A stretch of 48,166 nucleotides of DNA. Origin: a virus. The DNA lies in the IMG/VR virus record IMGVR_UViG_3300028706_000011, positions 1 to 48,166 of that record, one strand, 5' to 3'. Below the pieces are notes generated by a model that did no database searches, had not been told where the DNA came from, and worked only from the letters and a program-made list of their open reading frames with translations. Position 1 is the first letter of the stretch. Each line of letters opens with the position of its first letter. The translations under genes and the position numbers were made by a program. Of the stretch, positions 9,384 through 15,637 are shown piece after piece.

Positions 9384-9744
9384 CTTCACTGTTTTTAGGT
9401 GGTAAGATAAATAAACCACCACTTGACTCTACAGATACTTTTTCAGTTTTAACTACACCAGCACGATCTAAGATCTGCCCTGCTGCCATCATCTTTTCTT
9501 TAATGCCTAGCTGGGTAGGATCGTCCAAAGCAGAGGCATATGCAACTGCAGCCTTAGGACCAACTCTTGACATATACGTTTTAGTTGCATCAAATATCTC
9601 ATCCTTTAAAGACTCAACAATAGCTGCAGTTGATGAACCCTCATTGTATCCTGCTAGTTTCTTAGCACGTACAACATCACCACCTGCTTCTTCAAAAAGC
9701 ACTTCAAGAAATTTAGCTTGGTTTTCTGTAAGATTACGCTTCAT
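9370..9744 (-). CDS. Terminase small subunit, 124 aa
   Basis: Likely the DNA-recognition subunit of the packaging motor. The N-terminal segment, LTENQAKFLEVLFEEAGGD followed by VVRAKKLAGYNEGSS, has the pattern of Terminase_2-like HTH proteins, followed by a helical oligomerisation region and an acidic tail. It lies upstream of the large subunit with one HTH gene between. The predicted size matches small terminases of marine podoviruses. Its start overlaps the end of the gene upstream by 4 bases. Confidence 0.78.
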   Translation of the reverse strand: MKRNLTENQAKFLEVLFEEAGGDVVRAKKLAGYNEGSSTAAIVESLKDEIFDATKTYMSRVGPKAAVAYASALDDPTQLGIKEKMMAAGQILDRAGVVKTEKVSVESSGGLFILPPKNSEDADV

Positions 9745-10001
9745 GTTACTTTCCTGTAGGCTTTGGTTTTCTTTGCAACTTTCTTAGGTTGAGCCACAAA
9801 CTGCTTACCTGCCTTAGTGCCTTTTCGTTTAGCTCGTGAGGTAGCAGCATACTCAGAAGAACTAAGAGACTTAATAGCTTTCTCAGGTAAGTATCTCTCA
9901 CCTGTCGCTTTTGAGCCTTGCGTAGATGGCTTTCCACTCTTGGTTCTCCACTTCTGCTTACCCCAAGACTTTAAGCTCTTCTGAGATTTAGCTAGTGCCA
10001 T
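9741..10001 (-). CDS. Small basic conserved phage protein, about 86 aa
   Basis: Starts best at the ATG at 10001 (MALAKSQKSLKSWGKQKW); a longer frame from 10049 adds 16 residues that look unlike the rest. It is very rich in K, R, S and T, with the pattern WRTKSGKPSTQG and YLPEKAIKSLSSSEYAAT. I recall very similar proteins in cyanophages and other marine phages, always without a known role. The strong positive charge suggests nucleic acid binding. It overlaps the small terminase start by 4 bases. Confidence 0.7.
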   Translation of the reverse strand: MALAKSQKSLKSWGKQKWRTKSGKPSTQGSKATGERYLPEKAIKSLSSSEYAATSRAKRKGTKAGKQFVAQPKKVAKKTKAYRKVT

Positions 10002-10085
10002 ACTATCAGCACTCACATCCACATTCGCACTTACGATTAAGTACAGCACAAATAATACGCTTAATATACGATTTTACTTTAGTAA

Positions 10086-10271
10086 TCATTTGTATCCCCC
10101 ACCTTTTGCTTTATATTGCTTTGCAACCATCTGAGCTTTCCTGGCGCTCCATTGTCCGGGCTTTCCACCTTTCCCGCCAGCTTTAACGGAAGCAACAAGG
10201 CGCTTACGCATACTAGGCTTAGTATAATTACCCGCTGCATTAACCGTAGACTTTTTGCCTGATTTCTCCAC
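10086..10271 (-). CDS. Small basic protein with a GQWSARKAQ motif, 61 aa
   Basis: A lysine/glycine-rich protein with the conserved marine-phage pattern YTKPSMRKRL ... GKGGKPGQWSARKAQ ... GGGYK, which I believe is catalogued as DUF5872. The start is GTG at 10271-10269, nested in the end of the DUF1127-like gene in another frame, so the two are probably translationally coupled. Role unknown; the charge suggests DNA or RNA contact. Confidence 0.7.
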   Translation of the reverse strand: MEKSGKKSTVNAAGNYTKPSMRKRLVASVKAGGKGGKPGQWSARKAQMVAKQYKAKGGGYK

Positions 10272-10380
10272 GGCTTATCCCCATATCGTGCAGTTCTTTG
10301 TCAGATAGATTCATAAGAATCCAGTAGTCTGCCCTGCGTTGTTGACTGTCTTGAATACGCTTCATTAACTTTTTAAACAT
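10240..10380 (-). CDS. DUF1127-like micro-protein, 46 aa
   Basis: A 46-codon gene with ATG at 10380-10378 and a clear AAGGAG nine bases upstream. It begins MFKKLMKRIQDSQQRR and ends NLSDKELHDMGISRGEI plus six residues. The LSDxELxDxGISRxxI pattern is the hallmark of DUF1127, small arginine-rich proteins common in Alphaproteobacteria, some of which bind RNA (CcaF1 of Rhodobacter). This suggests the phage uses it to act on host RNA metabolism or nutrient regulation, which is inference. It overlaps the next gene by 32 bases. Its ribosome site is inside a 9-base hairpin (see 10386-10416). Confidence 0.78.
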   Translation of the reverse strand: MFKKLMKRIQDSQQRRADYWILMNLSDKELHDMGISRGEIRQKVYG

Positions 10381-10385
10381 ATCGC

Positions 10386-10416
10386 ACTACTCCTTTATTA
10401 ATTGTGCAGGAGTAGT
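10386..10416 (-). promoter_or_regulatory. Hairpin burying the ribosome site of the DUF1127-like gene
   Basis: An exact 9-base inverted repeat (ACTACTCCT at 10386-10394 with AGGAGTAGT at 10408-10416 on the plus strand), loop 13 bases. In the leftward mRNA the 3' arm contains the AGGAG ribosome site of the DUF1127-like gene, so the folded form would block its translation. There is no U-tract after it, so it is not a normal terminator. Confidence 0.55.
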
Positions 10417-10469
10417 TATACACATTTTATGTCAGAGTACTACATACAAGTTTGCATACCCGTTATGTA

Positions 10470-10838
10470 TTAAGTTCGATTAGGATCAAAGTATTCCTCT
10501 ACTGAAACAATCACTTCCATAGTGTTTGTTGTTTCACCATATACCATAATCTTATCACCTGAATGTAAATTAAAGTAACCGCCATTAACCAAATTAACTA
10601 CAGAGTTACCTGCCATACTCAGTCCATTAGCTATGTAGTGATACGCATTATCTTCAGCATGGTAGAACTGTACATAGACTTTCTTAGTGGATGTGTTGTT
10701 ATTACTAATGTGTAGATACCTAGTAATAGCACTAAAGTTAGCAGGGCAAGTATACACAGCAGTAGCACTGGCATCTGCAGAAGTAGATGCTATAGTGTAC
10801 CCCTGTGTATGAAACTTTGACTTACTTAGATCTGGCAT
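10470..10838 (-). CDS. Predicted all-beta protein, 122 aa
   Basis: The sequence alternates hydrophobic and polar residues and is rich in T, S, N and V (for example STKKVYVQFYHAEDNAYHY, GNSVVNLVNGGYFNL, DKIMVYGETTNTMEVIVSV), as in a beta-sandwich. Similar small proteins are found in marine phage structural operons, sometimes as head or tail decorations. I cannot assign it. It sits 6 bases after the lysine/glycine repeat gene. Confidence 0.65.
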   Translation of the reverse strand: MPDLSKSKFHTQGYTIASTSADASATAVYTCPANFSAITRYLHISNNNTSTKKVYVQFYHAEDNAYHYIANGLSMAGNSVVNLVNGGYFNLHSGDKIMVYGETTNTMEVIVSVEEYFDPNRT

Positions 10839-10844
10839 CTAGTA

Positions 10845-11258
10845 TTACTTCTTATTCTTGAGGTTATTAGTTTGTGATTTAACCATACCACCCAAGTTGT
10901 AAGACATAACCTTACCACCAGCAGCGTAACCCTTCTTCTTAGTCTTACCACCATTCTTCATAGGCTGGGGCTTAGATTGTTGCATCATACCTTGTTGACG
11001 CTGCATGTCAGCCTTAACTGGATCATATGCACCAGTCATACCACCCATAGCGTAACCCTTCTTCTTCATGGTCATACCACCCTTAGCCATGTAACCCATC
11101 TTATTACGTACAGACTTAGGTAACTTCTTTACACCAGCTTGCTTAGCTGTAGGTTCCTTTAAAGCCCCACCAGCAGCGTATCCTTTTTTCTTCATGGCTC
11201 CACCTTTAGCCATTCCCTTTTTCTTCATGCCATTCTTCTTCATCGTAGTCTGCCTCAC
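10845..11258 (-). CDS. Lys/Gly/Met repeat protein, up to 137 aa
   Basis: A low-complexity basic protein made of repeated KKKGYAAGG / MAKGG blocks (near residues 12-20, 23-32, 57-72 and 103-115). The longest frame overlaps the upstream gene by 53 bases; an inner ATG at 11198 has an AAAGGTGG site six bases before it, so the true start is unsure (11258, 11243, 11213 or 11198). Proteins of this kind are common in marine phages and might bind DNA or the virion; the role is unknown. Confidence 0.6.
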   Translation of the reverse strand: MRQTTMKKNGMKKKGMAKGGAMKKKGYAAGGALKEPTAKQAGVKKLPKSVRNKMGYMAKGGMTMKKKGYAMGGMTGAYDPVKADMQRQQGMMQQSKPQPMKNGGKTKKKGYAAGGKVMSYNLGGMVKSQTNNLKNKK

Positions 11259-11925
11259 TGTATAAATTGTTAAACACTCGTTGCGTATCCCATACGTATT
11301 CTACGTCCTGCTTAGAGTGATACGTGTGCTGGTTAGGCTTAAAGTCAGGTGCACCTTCTCCTGCTTCAAACCACGCTGGGTGAGTTACTCTCACTCTGTT
11401 GTTGGGTAACGCAACTATGTTACCTGTGTAGTTACCTGCATCAAGTAACTCAAGCACATGTGACTGCTTGTGTTGTGCAGGGTCATCAGCTACCTCACTG
11501 TCTGTGTAGTCAACTGTGAAGTAATACTTACAAGGGTAAAACTCCCCATCTACTTTAGCTATCCACGGCGCTGGGCTTGCACGTTCTAACTTATATACAG
11601 AGTGACTGTGAGACATACAATCCCACGGCTGGGCCATATAAGGTGGTAACTCTTCAGGCCAGTCCTCTAAAGGTGTATCAGCTACAAGTGCTGTAAGAGG
11701 CATCCTAGCCCACATTGCACCACCATGTACATTAGGTGTAGACTCATCATAGTCTGACTCACACCCCGTAAATATAACTTGAAAGCTCAGTGTACGATTA
11801 GGCATCGTAGTTACAGCTACAACCATACAATGTAAAAACTCACCGTGGTATGCACTCATGTTGTGCGTATACTCACGCCTTACCCATGCTTTAAAATAAG
11901 GTATATTACTTTGTAGATACGGCAT
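11206..11925 (-). CDS. Conserved marine phage protein, 239 aa
   Basis: A protein rich in W, Y and H with several sharp motifs: PYFKAWVRREYTHN at the start, YHGEFLHCMVVAV, VHGGAMWARMPLTALV and DDPAQHKQSHVLELLDAGNYTGNI. I recall close relatives in cyanophages, pelagiphages and ocean metagenomes, all without assigned function. The many conserved H, D and W residues would suit an enzyme or carbohydrate-binding role, but this is not shown. It has its own promoter candidate just upstream (11954-11982). Confidence 0.75.
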   Translation of the reverse strand: MPYLQSNIPYFKAWVRREYTHNMSAYHGEFLHCMVVAVTTMPNRTLSFQVIFTGCESDYDESTPNVHGGAMWARMPLTALVADTPLEDWPEELPPYMAQPWDCMSHSHSVYKLERASPAPWIAKVDGEFYPCKYYFTVDYTDSEVADDPAQHKQSHVLELLDAGNYTGNIVALPNNRVRVTHPAWFEAGEGAPDFKPNQHTYHSKQDVEYVWDTQRVFNNLYSEADYDEEEWHEEKGNG

Positions 11926-11953
11926 ACAGGTTCTCCTAGCTTACATGCCGTGT

Positions 11954-11982
11954 AATATACTCCATATTAAAATAAAAGTCAA
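11954..11982 (-). promoter_or_regulatory. Sigma70-like promoter before the 239-residue gene
   Basis: Read on the minus strand: TTGACT (11982-11977), 17-base spacer, TATATT (11959-11954), each one base off consensus. The predicted start near 11947 lies about 22 bases before the ATG at 11925. It overlaps the last codons of the gene upstream. Confidence 0.5.
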
Positions 11983-12230
11983 GCTATAATAAAGTCAACT
12001 ATCTGTCCATCTGGGGTACGCAGCTTGTTAGGATTAGGATTATATGCGTACATCTGATTGACTAACTTCAAGTCCTCTACTGGTGTGTCAGGAGTTACCT
12101 TGTTAGGTTGCTCTGGCTTAAACTCTTCATTATTTCTACTAGACCTGTCCTTATCAGCTTTCTCAAAGACTATGTTATCGTGAGTCTGAAAAGGCATACT
12201 AGGCAAAGGAAAGTGAGATATTAAAGTCAT
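11979..12230 (-). CDS. Unknown protein, 83 aa
   Basis: A small hydrophilic protein rich in N, P, D and K, with the C-terminal end YAYNPNPNKLRTPDGQIVDFIIA. The start shares an ATGA overlap with the stop of the gene upstream (12227-12230), which supports this start over an inner Met. I do not recognise a family. Confidence 0.55.
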   Translation of the reverse strand: MTLISHFPLPSMPFQTHDNIVFEKADKDRSSRNNEEFKPEQPNKVTPDTPVEDLKLVNQMYAYNPNPNKLRTPDGQIVDFIIA

Positions 12231-12496
12231 TCTACTACAGGCTCTCTTGTACCAAAATATCTCTGATACGTTAGATCATCACTGTATTCTTCAGCCCATC
12301 TGTTCTCAGTAAACGTAGCAAACTCTATAAGAGCCTCTAGATCTATATCCATAGAGTTCATGTACGTCTTCATATCAACTACATCCTGCTGTAGTATCTC
12401 AATAGTGTGTGCCTGTTTGGATACCCACCACACAGCAGCTACAAGCTGTACAGCCATAGCTACTACAAGGGCTACAGGAAGCTTAAGATCAGCCAT
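12227..12496 (-). CDS. Membrane-anchored coiled-coil protein, 89 aa
   Basis: One transmembrane helix near residues 6-26 (LPVALVVAMAVQLVAAVWWV) followed by a heptad-like helix (HTIEILQQDVVDMKTYM) and an acidic tail. This layout is much like the 88-residue protein at 45331-45597 and like small holin- or spanin-like phage proteins. A role in lysis is possible but unproven. Confidence 0.6.
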   Translation of the reverse strand: MADLKLPVALVVAMAVQLVAAVWWVSKQAHTIEILQQDVVDMKTYMNSMDIDLEALIEFATFTENRWAEEYSDDLTYQRYFGTREPVVE

Positions 12497-12502
12497 ATTA
12501 CA

Positions 12503-12787
12503 TTACCACGCTTTACATGACCAGTAACGAGCAGTGAACTTGTCCTTAGCTGTGTCACAACTATGTCTAGCTCTAAAGTTCTTACGGGCACCAGGGTTAT
12601 CTTTACGGATTGGCATGTCAGGATCACCAAAACGTACAACTTTTACTTCACTGCCCTTCTTAGCTAACACAGCAGACTTCTTAGCCTCACCCGATAGCCG
12701 TTTTGGTTTGTTATAACCAGGATATGTTTCACCACGGTACTTTAACTTCCCACTAGGCAAACGTTCTACATCTTTAGTTGTAGCCAT
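12503..12787 (-). CDS. Conserved phage protein with C-terminal Cys pair, 94 aa
   Basis: The C-terminal half carries the pattern VRFGDPDMPIRKDNPGARKNFRARH..C....D....YWSCKAW, which I recall from small proteins of T4-like and T7-like cyanophages and pelagiphages. The two cysteines with nearby H could bind metal. Basic and without a known role. Its start overlaps the stop of the upstream gene by one base. Confidence 0.7.
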   Translation of the reverse strand: MATTKDVERLPSGKLKYRGETYPGYNKPKRLSGEAKKSAVLAKKGSEVKVVRFGDPDMPIRKDNPGARKNFRARHSCDTAKDKFTARYWSCKAW

Positions 12788-13047
12788 TACTCTCCGTAGC
12801 CTCGTTCTCTGTCAGGGTCTAAGACCTCGTGACGTTGTAAATGTCCTTCCATGTACATAGCACGTTCTACATGGTCTAAACTGTACCATTCTCCTGTACG
12901 GTTGTACATAGCTTCACGTACATAGAACACATCTGACTTAGGAATGTGAACTTTGTTTAGTATACGTGTGTTATTTGATGCTATAGCTTCGTAAAAGTCT
13001 TCAATGACTCGTTCACTTGCATATAGTTGTACTGGTTTTCTGTACAT
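12787..13047 (-). CDS. First gene of the leftward block, about 86 aa, unknown
   Basis: A small protein (MYRKPVQLYASERVIEDFY...) with charged helices and an acidic C-terminus. An ATG at 13047 is chosen; a TTG two codons earlier (13053) is also open. No strong ribosome site is seen. It is the first gene after the divergent region and follows a hairpin plus U-tract (13074-13155), so its expression may be controlled by read-through. No family recognised. Confidence 0.6.
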   Translation of the reverse strand: MYRKPVQLYASERVIEDFYEAIASNNTRILNKVHIPKSDVFYVREAMYNRTGEWYSLDHVERAMYMEGHLQRHEVLDPDRERGYGE

Positions 13048-13080
13048 TGTCAAGTCTTATTTTATTAAAAGAGAAAAAAA

Positions 13081-13155
13081 GTGTTACAACCGCATGTTAG
13101 TACATTAGGAGAGGAGACACATAAGAGAGAGCAGTACTTTATGTGGTTGTAACAC
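13081..13155 (-). terminator. Long hairpin followed by a U-tract upstream of the packaging block
   Basis: A 15-base inverted repeat (13081-13095 with 13141-13155) with a single non-Watson-Crick pair (G92 with T44, a G-U wobble in rightward RNA and a C-A mismatch in leftward RNA). A second inner stem AGTAC/GTACT (13099-13103 with 13134-13138) closes most of the loop. In the leftward direction the stem is followed at once by seven T residues and TCTCTTTT, as in an intrinsic terminator. It lies between the leftward promoter candidate and the first gene, so it may work as an attenuator. Confidence 0.5.
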
Positions 13156-13366
13156 TATAGTTTAACTATATAGTTTATTTTTATTATAGTTATAAGACAA
13201 TAGTAGACTATTTCTATGTACATGTCAATAGTTATTTTATAAAAATACAAACATTGTATAGTTTAACTATAAGTTTAACTATCTTTGTTCTATTTCTTAA
13301 GTTATAACTGTATAGTTTAACTATCCTATGTCCAATTCTTTAAGTTTTAACTTATAGTTTAACTTA
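13156..13366. repeat. Array of TATAGTTTAACTATA-type palindromes
   Basis: A 15-base near-palindrome, TATAGTT-T-AACTATA, occurs exactly at 13156-13170 and 13257-13271, with one mismatch at 13311-13325, and as partial copies with the core AGTTTAACT at 13272-13280 and 13357-13365. Looser relatives (AAGTTATAACT near 13299, TAAGTTTTAACTTA near 13341) fill the gaps. The array flanks and overlaps the leftward promoter candidate. It looks like a binding array for a dimeric regulator or a replication initiator. Confidence 0.6.
13200..13228 (-). promoter_or_regulatory. Leftward sigma70-like promoter
   Basis: On the minus strand: perfect TTGACA (13228-13223), 17-base spacer, TACTAT (13205-13200, four of six). 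A start near 13193 would give a leader of about 145 bases that contains one AGTTTAACT palindrome and the U-tract hairpin before the first leftward gene. Confidence 0.42.
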
Positions 13367-13550
13367 GGCTGCTACTGCTACGCAGTTTTACACAAAAAAA
13401 CACCTTTGTCAAGTAGTTACGTTACGTCACTTTGTATATTTTTCTTACATGTTATGGCTTTATAGACAATCTAGGTAGTACATATACAAGATGTAGTGCT
13501 CAAAAGTAAAAACCCCGTGTGTTGCAGAGTGTGTATATATATACGCCATA

Positions 13551-13580
13551 CCCCCCGGTGGCCCTCGCCCGCCCCTCGAT
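13551..13580. other. GC-rich island in the divergent region
   Basis: 25 of 30 bases are G or C (CCCCCCGGTGGCCCTCGCCC and the next ten bases), in a region that is otherwise strongly AT-rich. It directly follows an alternating TGTGTATATATATAC tract (about 13530-13544). It has no coding signal and no tRNA-like T-loop pattern. It could be an attachment site core, an origin element or a protein site; the sequence alone does not decide. Confidence 0.45.
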
Positions 13581-13753
13581 GGAACAAACAGCGAACAAAA
13601 GCAGCGCAAAACAGGAACATTGATGCTTTTCTTTTTAGATTTACTTTTTTGGTGATGATTTAGACTAGCAAGTGTTTGTTTTTGTTACATAAAAAGACTG
13701 ATATGCCGTCTGTCTTAACGTAATTAAATGAACAAGCGTTCAATTCTCAAGAG

Positions 13754-13835
13754 TGTGATCACAAATCAGTAGTGGATGCACAACTTTGTGATCACAAATA
13801 GCAACACCACCAAGCCACCCTAGAATGTGATCACA
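13754..13835. repeat. Three TGTGATCACA palindromes (likely operators)
   Basis: Exact 10-base palindromes at 13754-13763, 13787-13796 and 13826-13835, with starts 33 and 39 bases apart; the middle one extends to a 14-base palindrome, TTTGTGATCACAAA (13785-13798). All are followed by A-runs. They lie 170-250 bases upstream of the rightward promoter. The pattern is that of operators for a dimeric regulator, but no repressor gene is recognised in the window. Each holds a central GATC. Confidence 0.6.
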
Positions 13836-14000
13836 AAACACCCCACCCCATAGCTAAGCTTGCACAGTACACCCCTAGGTTGTGTTAGCCTGGCGAACGC
13901 AGCTTAAAGATGAACATGGCTTGTTCTACCTAAGAAACTTTTTTTATTATTGTGTATTTTCAATAACTTACACAAAAGTAATTTTTTTATATTTTATGGG

Positions 14001-14028
14001 TTGACACATTTTTAGATCTCCATAAAAT
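14001..14028 (+). promoter_or_regulatory. Rightward early promoter
   Basis: Perfect TTGACA (14001-14006), 16-base spacer, TAAAAT (14023-14028, five of six). A transcript from about 14035 would carry a 40-base leader with an AAAAGGAAAAAC site before the first rightward gene. Confidence 0.6.
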
Positions 14029-14077
14029 CAAGGGCAAGGCAAAACAGAAACAACGGACAAACAAAAGGAAAAACAAA

Positions 14078-14275
14078 ATGTTAAATATTGATAGAATTGA
14101 ATTAATTAAATCTTTGATCCGTACTTATCACCAGTTAAATAAAAATAACGTTTCTTTTCAACCTGCTATATATGCGGAAATTGAAGAGCATTTATCTTAC
14201 CTAATGCTACCTTGTGAGAATAAAATTTTTATAGATAGTTATGAGTTTCACGGCGTTGACTGTGCAAAAATATAA
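14078..14275 (+). CDS. First gene of the rightward block, 65 aa, unknown
   Basis: A small mixed protein (MLNIDRIELIKSLIRTYHQL..., later EIEEHLSYLMLPCENKIFI) with ATG 7 bases after an AAAGGAAA site. It is the first gene after the rightward promoter, the position where phages often keep host-takeover genes. No family recognised. Confidence 0.6.
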   Translation: MLNIDRIELIKSLIRTYHQLNKNNVSFQPAIYAEIEEHLSYLMLPCENKIFIDSYEFHGVDCAKI

Positions 14276-14300
14276 ACGTTTACAAAAAAGGAAAAACACG

Positions 14301-15041
14301 ATGGAAAAGCTAACATTAAAAAGCGCAATTGAAAACAGCGGCAAGGTATCACTTGGCAACACTAAGATGCCAAGCACAACATTTGCCATCAGCGCAAAGC
14401 ATTGCAATGTAGGTGGCAAGCTTGTCAATGTTCAAAATTCTACATGTTCTCGTTGTTATGCTCTTAAGCTTCAAAAGCTTCGCCCTTCCGTTGACACTGG
14501 CTGGACAAACAATTTATTCAAAGCGGTTAAAATGATTGAAGAAAACTCTAAGCTTTGGGCTAAGATGCAAGCTTTTCAAATAGAAAGGGGATGCAAAAAG
14601 CTAGGCGTAAACTTTCACCGTTGGTTTGACAGTGGTGATTTACAGTCTGTTGCAATGTTGCGTGCAATTGTTTTGACAGCAGAAAGAACACCAGAAATAA
14701 AGCATTGGTTGCCTACACGTGAAGCAAAGCTTGTGAAGCTTTACCGCAAAGAATACGGACAAGAGCCTAGCAATCTAGTCATCCGTGTTAGTGCTACAAT
14801 GATAAGCGATAAGCCTATTGCTGGTCATGCTAATACGTCCACCGTCCACCGTAAAGGCGAAACAATACACGGTAAAGCTTGCTTAGCATATAGAACCAAT
14901 AAGAATTCAAAAGTAATTGAAGAGCAAGCTTTCAAAGATATGACAAGAGAACAAAAGAAAGAGCAAGATTTTGGTCACTGTGGCGATTGCCGTGCTTGCT
15001 GGTCTAAGACGGTTGACAATATCTCGTACCCTTTGCACTAG
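14301..15041 (+). CDS. Gp88-like protein, 246 aa
   Basis: The sequence has the pattern of the phage Gene product 88 family: TFAISAKHCNVGGKL..., a CSRCYALKLQKL segment, HRWFDSGDLQSVAMLRAIV, HWLPTREAKLVKLYRK and LVIRVSATMI, and a cysteine-rich end (FGHCGDCRACW). The spaced Cys pairs could bind a metal. A frame open from 14241 adds 20 residues, but the ATG at 14301 has an AAAAAAGGAAAAA site and matches the family start better. No function is established for the family. The gene is rich in Lys-Leu coded AAG-CTT. Confidence 0.8.
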   Translation: MEKLTLKSAIENSGKVSLGNTKMPSTTFAISAKHCNVGGKLVNVQNSTCSRCYALKLQKLRPSVDTGWTNNLFKAVKMIEENSKLWAKMQAFQIERGCKKLGVNFHRWFDSGDLQSVAMLRAIVLTAERTPEIKHWLPTREAKLVKLYRKEYGQEPSNLVIRVSATMISDKPIAGHANTSTVHRKGETIHGKACLAYRTNKNSKVIEEQAFKDMTREQKKEQDFGHCGDCRACWSKTVDNISYPLH

Positions 15042-15047
15042 AACAAA

Positions 15048-15064
15048 AGTGACGTAGCGTCACT
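15048..15064 (+). terminator. Stem-loop after the Gp88-like gene
   Basis: An exact 7-base stem (AGTGACG at 15048-15054, CGTCACT at 15058-15064) with a 3-base loop, seven bases after the stop codon and preceded by an A-run, followed by CTTTAC. It could be a weak terminator or an RNA-end stabiliser; the T-run is short. Confidence 0.4.
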
Positions 15065-15125
15065 CTTTACAATTGGCGCTACGTTTGAAACAGTAAAAAC
15101 ACAAACATTATAGAAAGGAAATACA

Positions 15126-15374
15126 ATGCAAATTGAAGATTTTATTTTACCTACTCACTGGGCTGTATATCTTGTCAACGCTGACTCTTCTTATCTTCAT
15201 GATGATGAAATCGCCTTAATTGATACCTATGTGGATGACATGCTTGCGGCAGGTTATGAGTGCTTCCATGTTGTTGACGTATCAGAAGAGTCTTACATTT
15301 CCAGATATCATGACGCTGACAATGGCAAGTATCTATTAACTGAAGTATCAGATTATCAAGTTCAAACTGCTTAA
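15126..15374 (+). CDS. Small acidic protein starting LPTHWAVYLVN-like, 82 aa
   Basis: The N-terminal pattern ILPTHWAVYLVNADSSYLHDDEIAL and the later VVDVSEESYISRYHDA recall a family of small phage and plasmid proteins (possibly DUF6926) of unknown role. ATG follows a GAAAGGAAA site. It lies alone with longer gaps on each side than most genes here. Confidence 0.65.
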   Translation: MQIEDFILPTHWAVYLVNADSSYLHDDEIALIDTYVDDMLAAGYECFHVVDVSEESYISRYHDADNGKYLLTEVSDYQVQTA

Positions 15375-15402
15375 CATAAATTAAACTTGAAAGGGAAATA
15401 AG

Positions 15403-15600
15403 ATGACAACGCAACATGATTTTATAAAGTGGGAAGAGCAAGCTAAGCATTGTGATGTAGACGCCTTGCAATACATCATAAATGATTGTGCAGAAGCACG
15501 AGATGCCATGCGAGGGTGGAACCCAGAAAAGGAAAACTATTACGCTGATCAATATTGGACATTCACAGATGAATTACGGCGCAGAAAGCTGCGGCTGTGA
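15403..15600 (+). CDS. Small charged protein, 65 aa
   Basis: A helical, W-rich small protein (HDFIKWEEQAKHCDVDALQYI..., ending YWTFTDELRRRKLRL). ATG follows a GAAAGGGAAA site. It reminds me of short proteins found on alphaproteobacterial plasmids and phages, with no known function. Confidence 0.6.
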   Translation: MTTQHDFIKWEEQAKHCDVDALQYIINDCAEARDAMRGWNPEKENYYADQYWTFTDELRRRKLRL

Positions 15601-15637
15601 TATTTATGCAACGGTTTTGGGCTGTTAAAAAAACTTA

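Larger units (their letters stand above)
13048..14077. promoter_or_regulatory. Gene-free divergent control region, about 1 kb
   Basis: The longest stretch without genes, between the leftward and rightward blocks. From left to right it holds a long hairpin with a leftward U-tract (13074-13155), an array of AGTTTAACT sites (13156-13366) overlapping a leftward promoter (13200-13228), a GC-rich island (13551-13580) in an AT-rich setting, three TGTGATCACA palindromes (13754-13835), T-rich tracts, and a rightward promoter (14001-14028). It is a good place for the early switch and may hold a replication origin or attP; none of these last is proven. No ORF with a ribosome site was seen. Confidence 0.7.

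Noticed and set aside
13754-13835. TGTGATCACA as CRP/FNR sites
   Set aside because: CRP boxes have a 6-base spacer between TGTGA and TCACA; here the halves abut, so the standard CRP spacing is not met.
14241-14300. Extended N-terminus of the Gp88-like protein from 14241
   Set aside because: The extra 20 residues overlap the gene before it and do not fit the family; the ATG at 14301 has a strong ribosome site.
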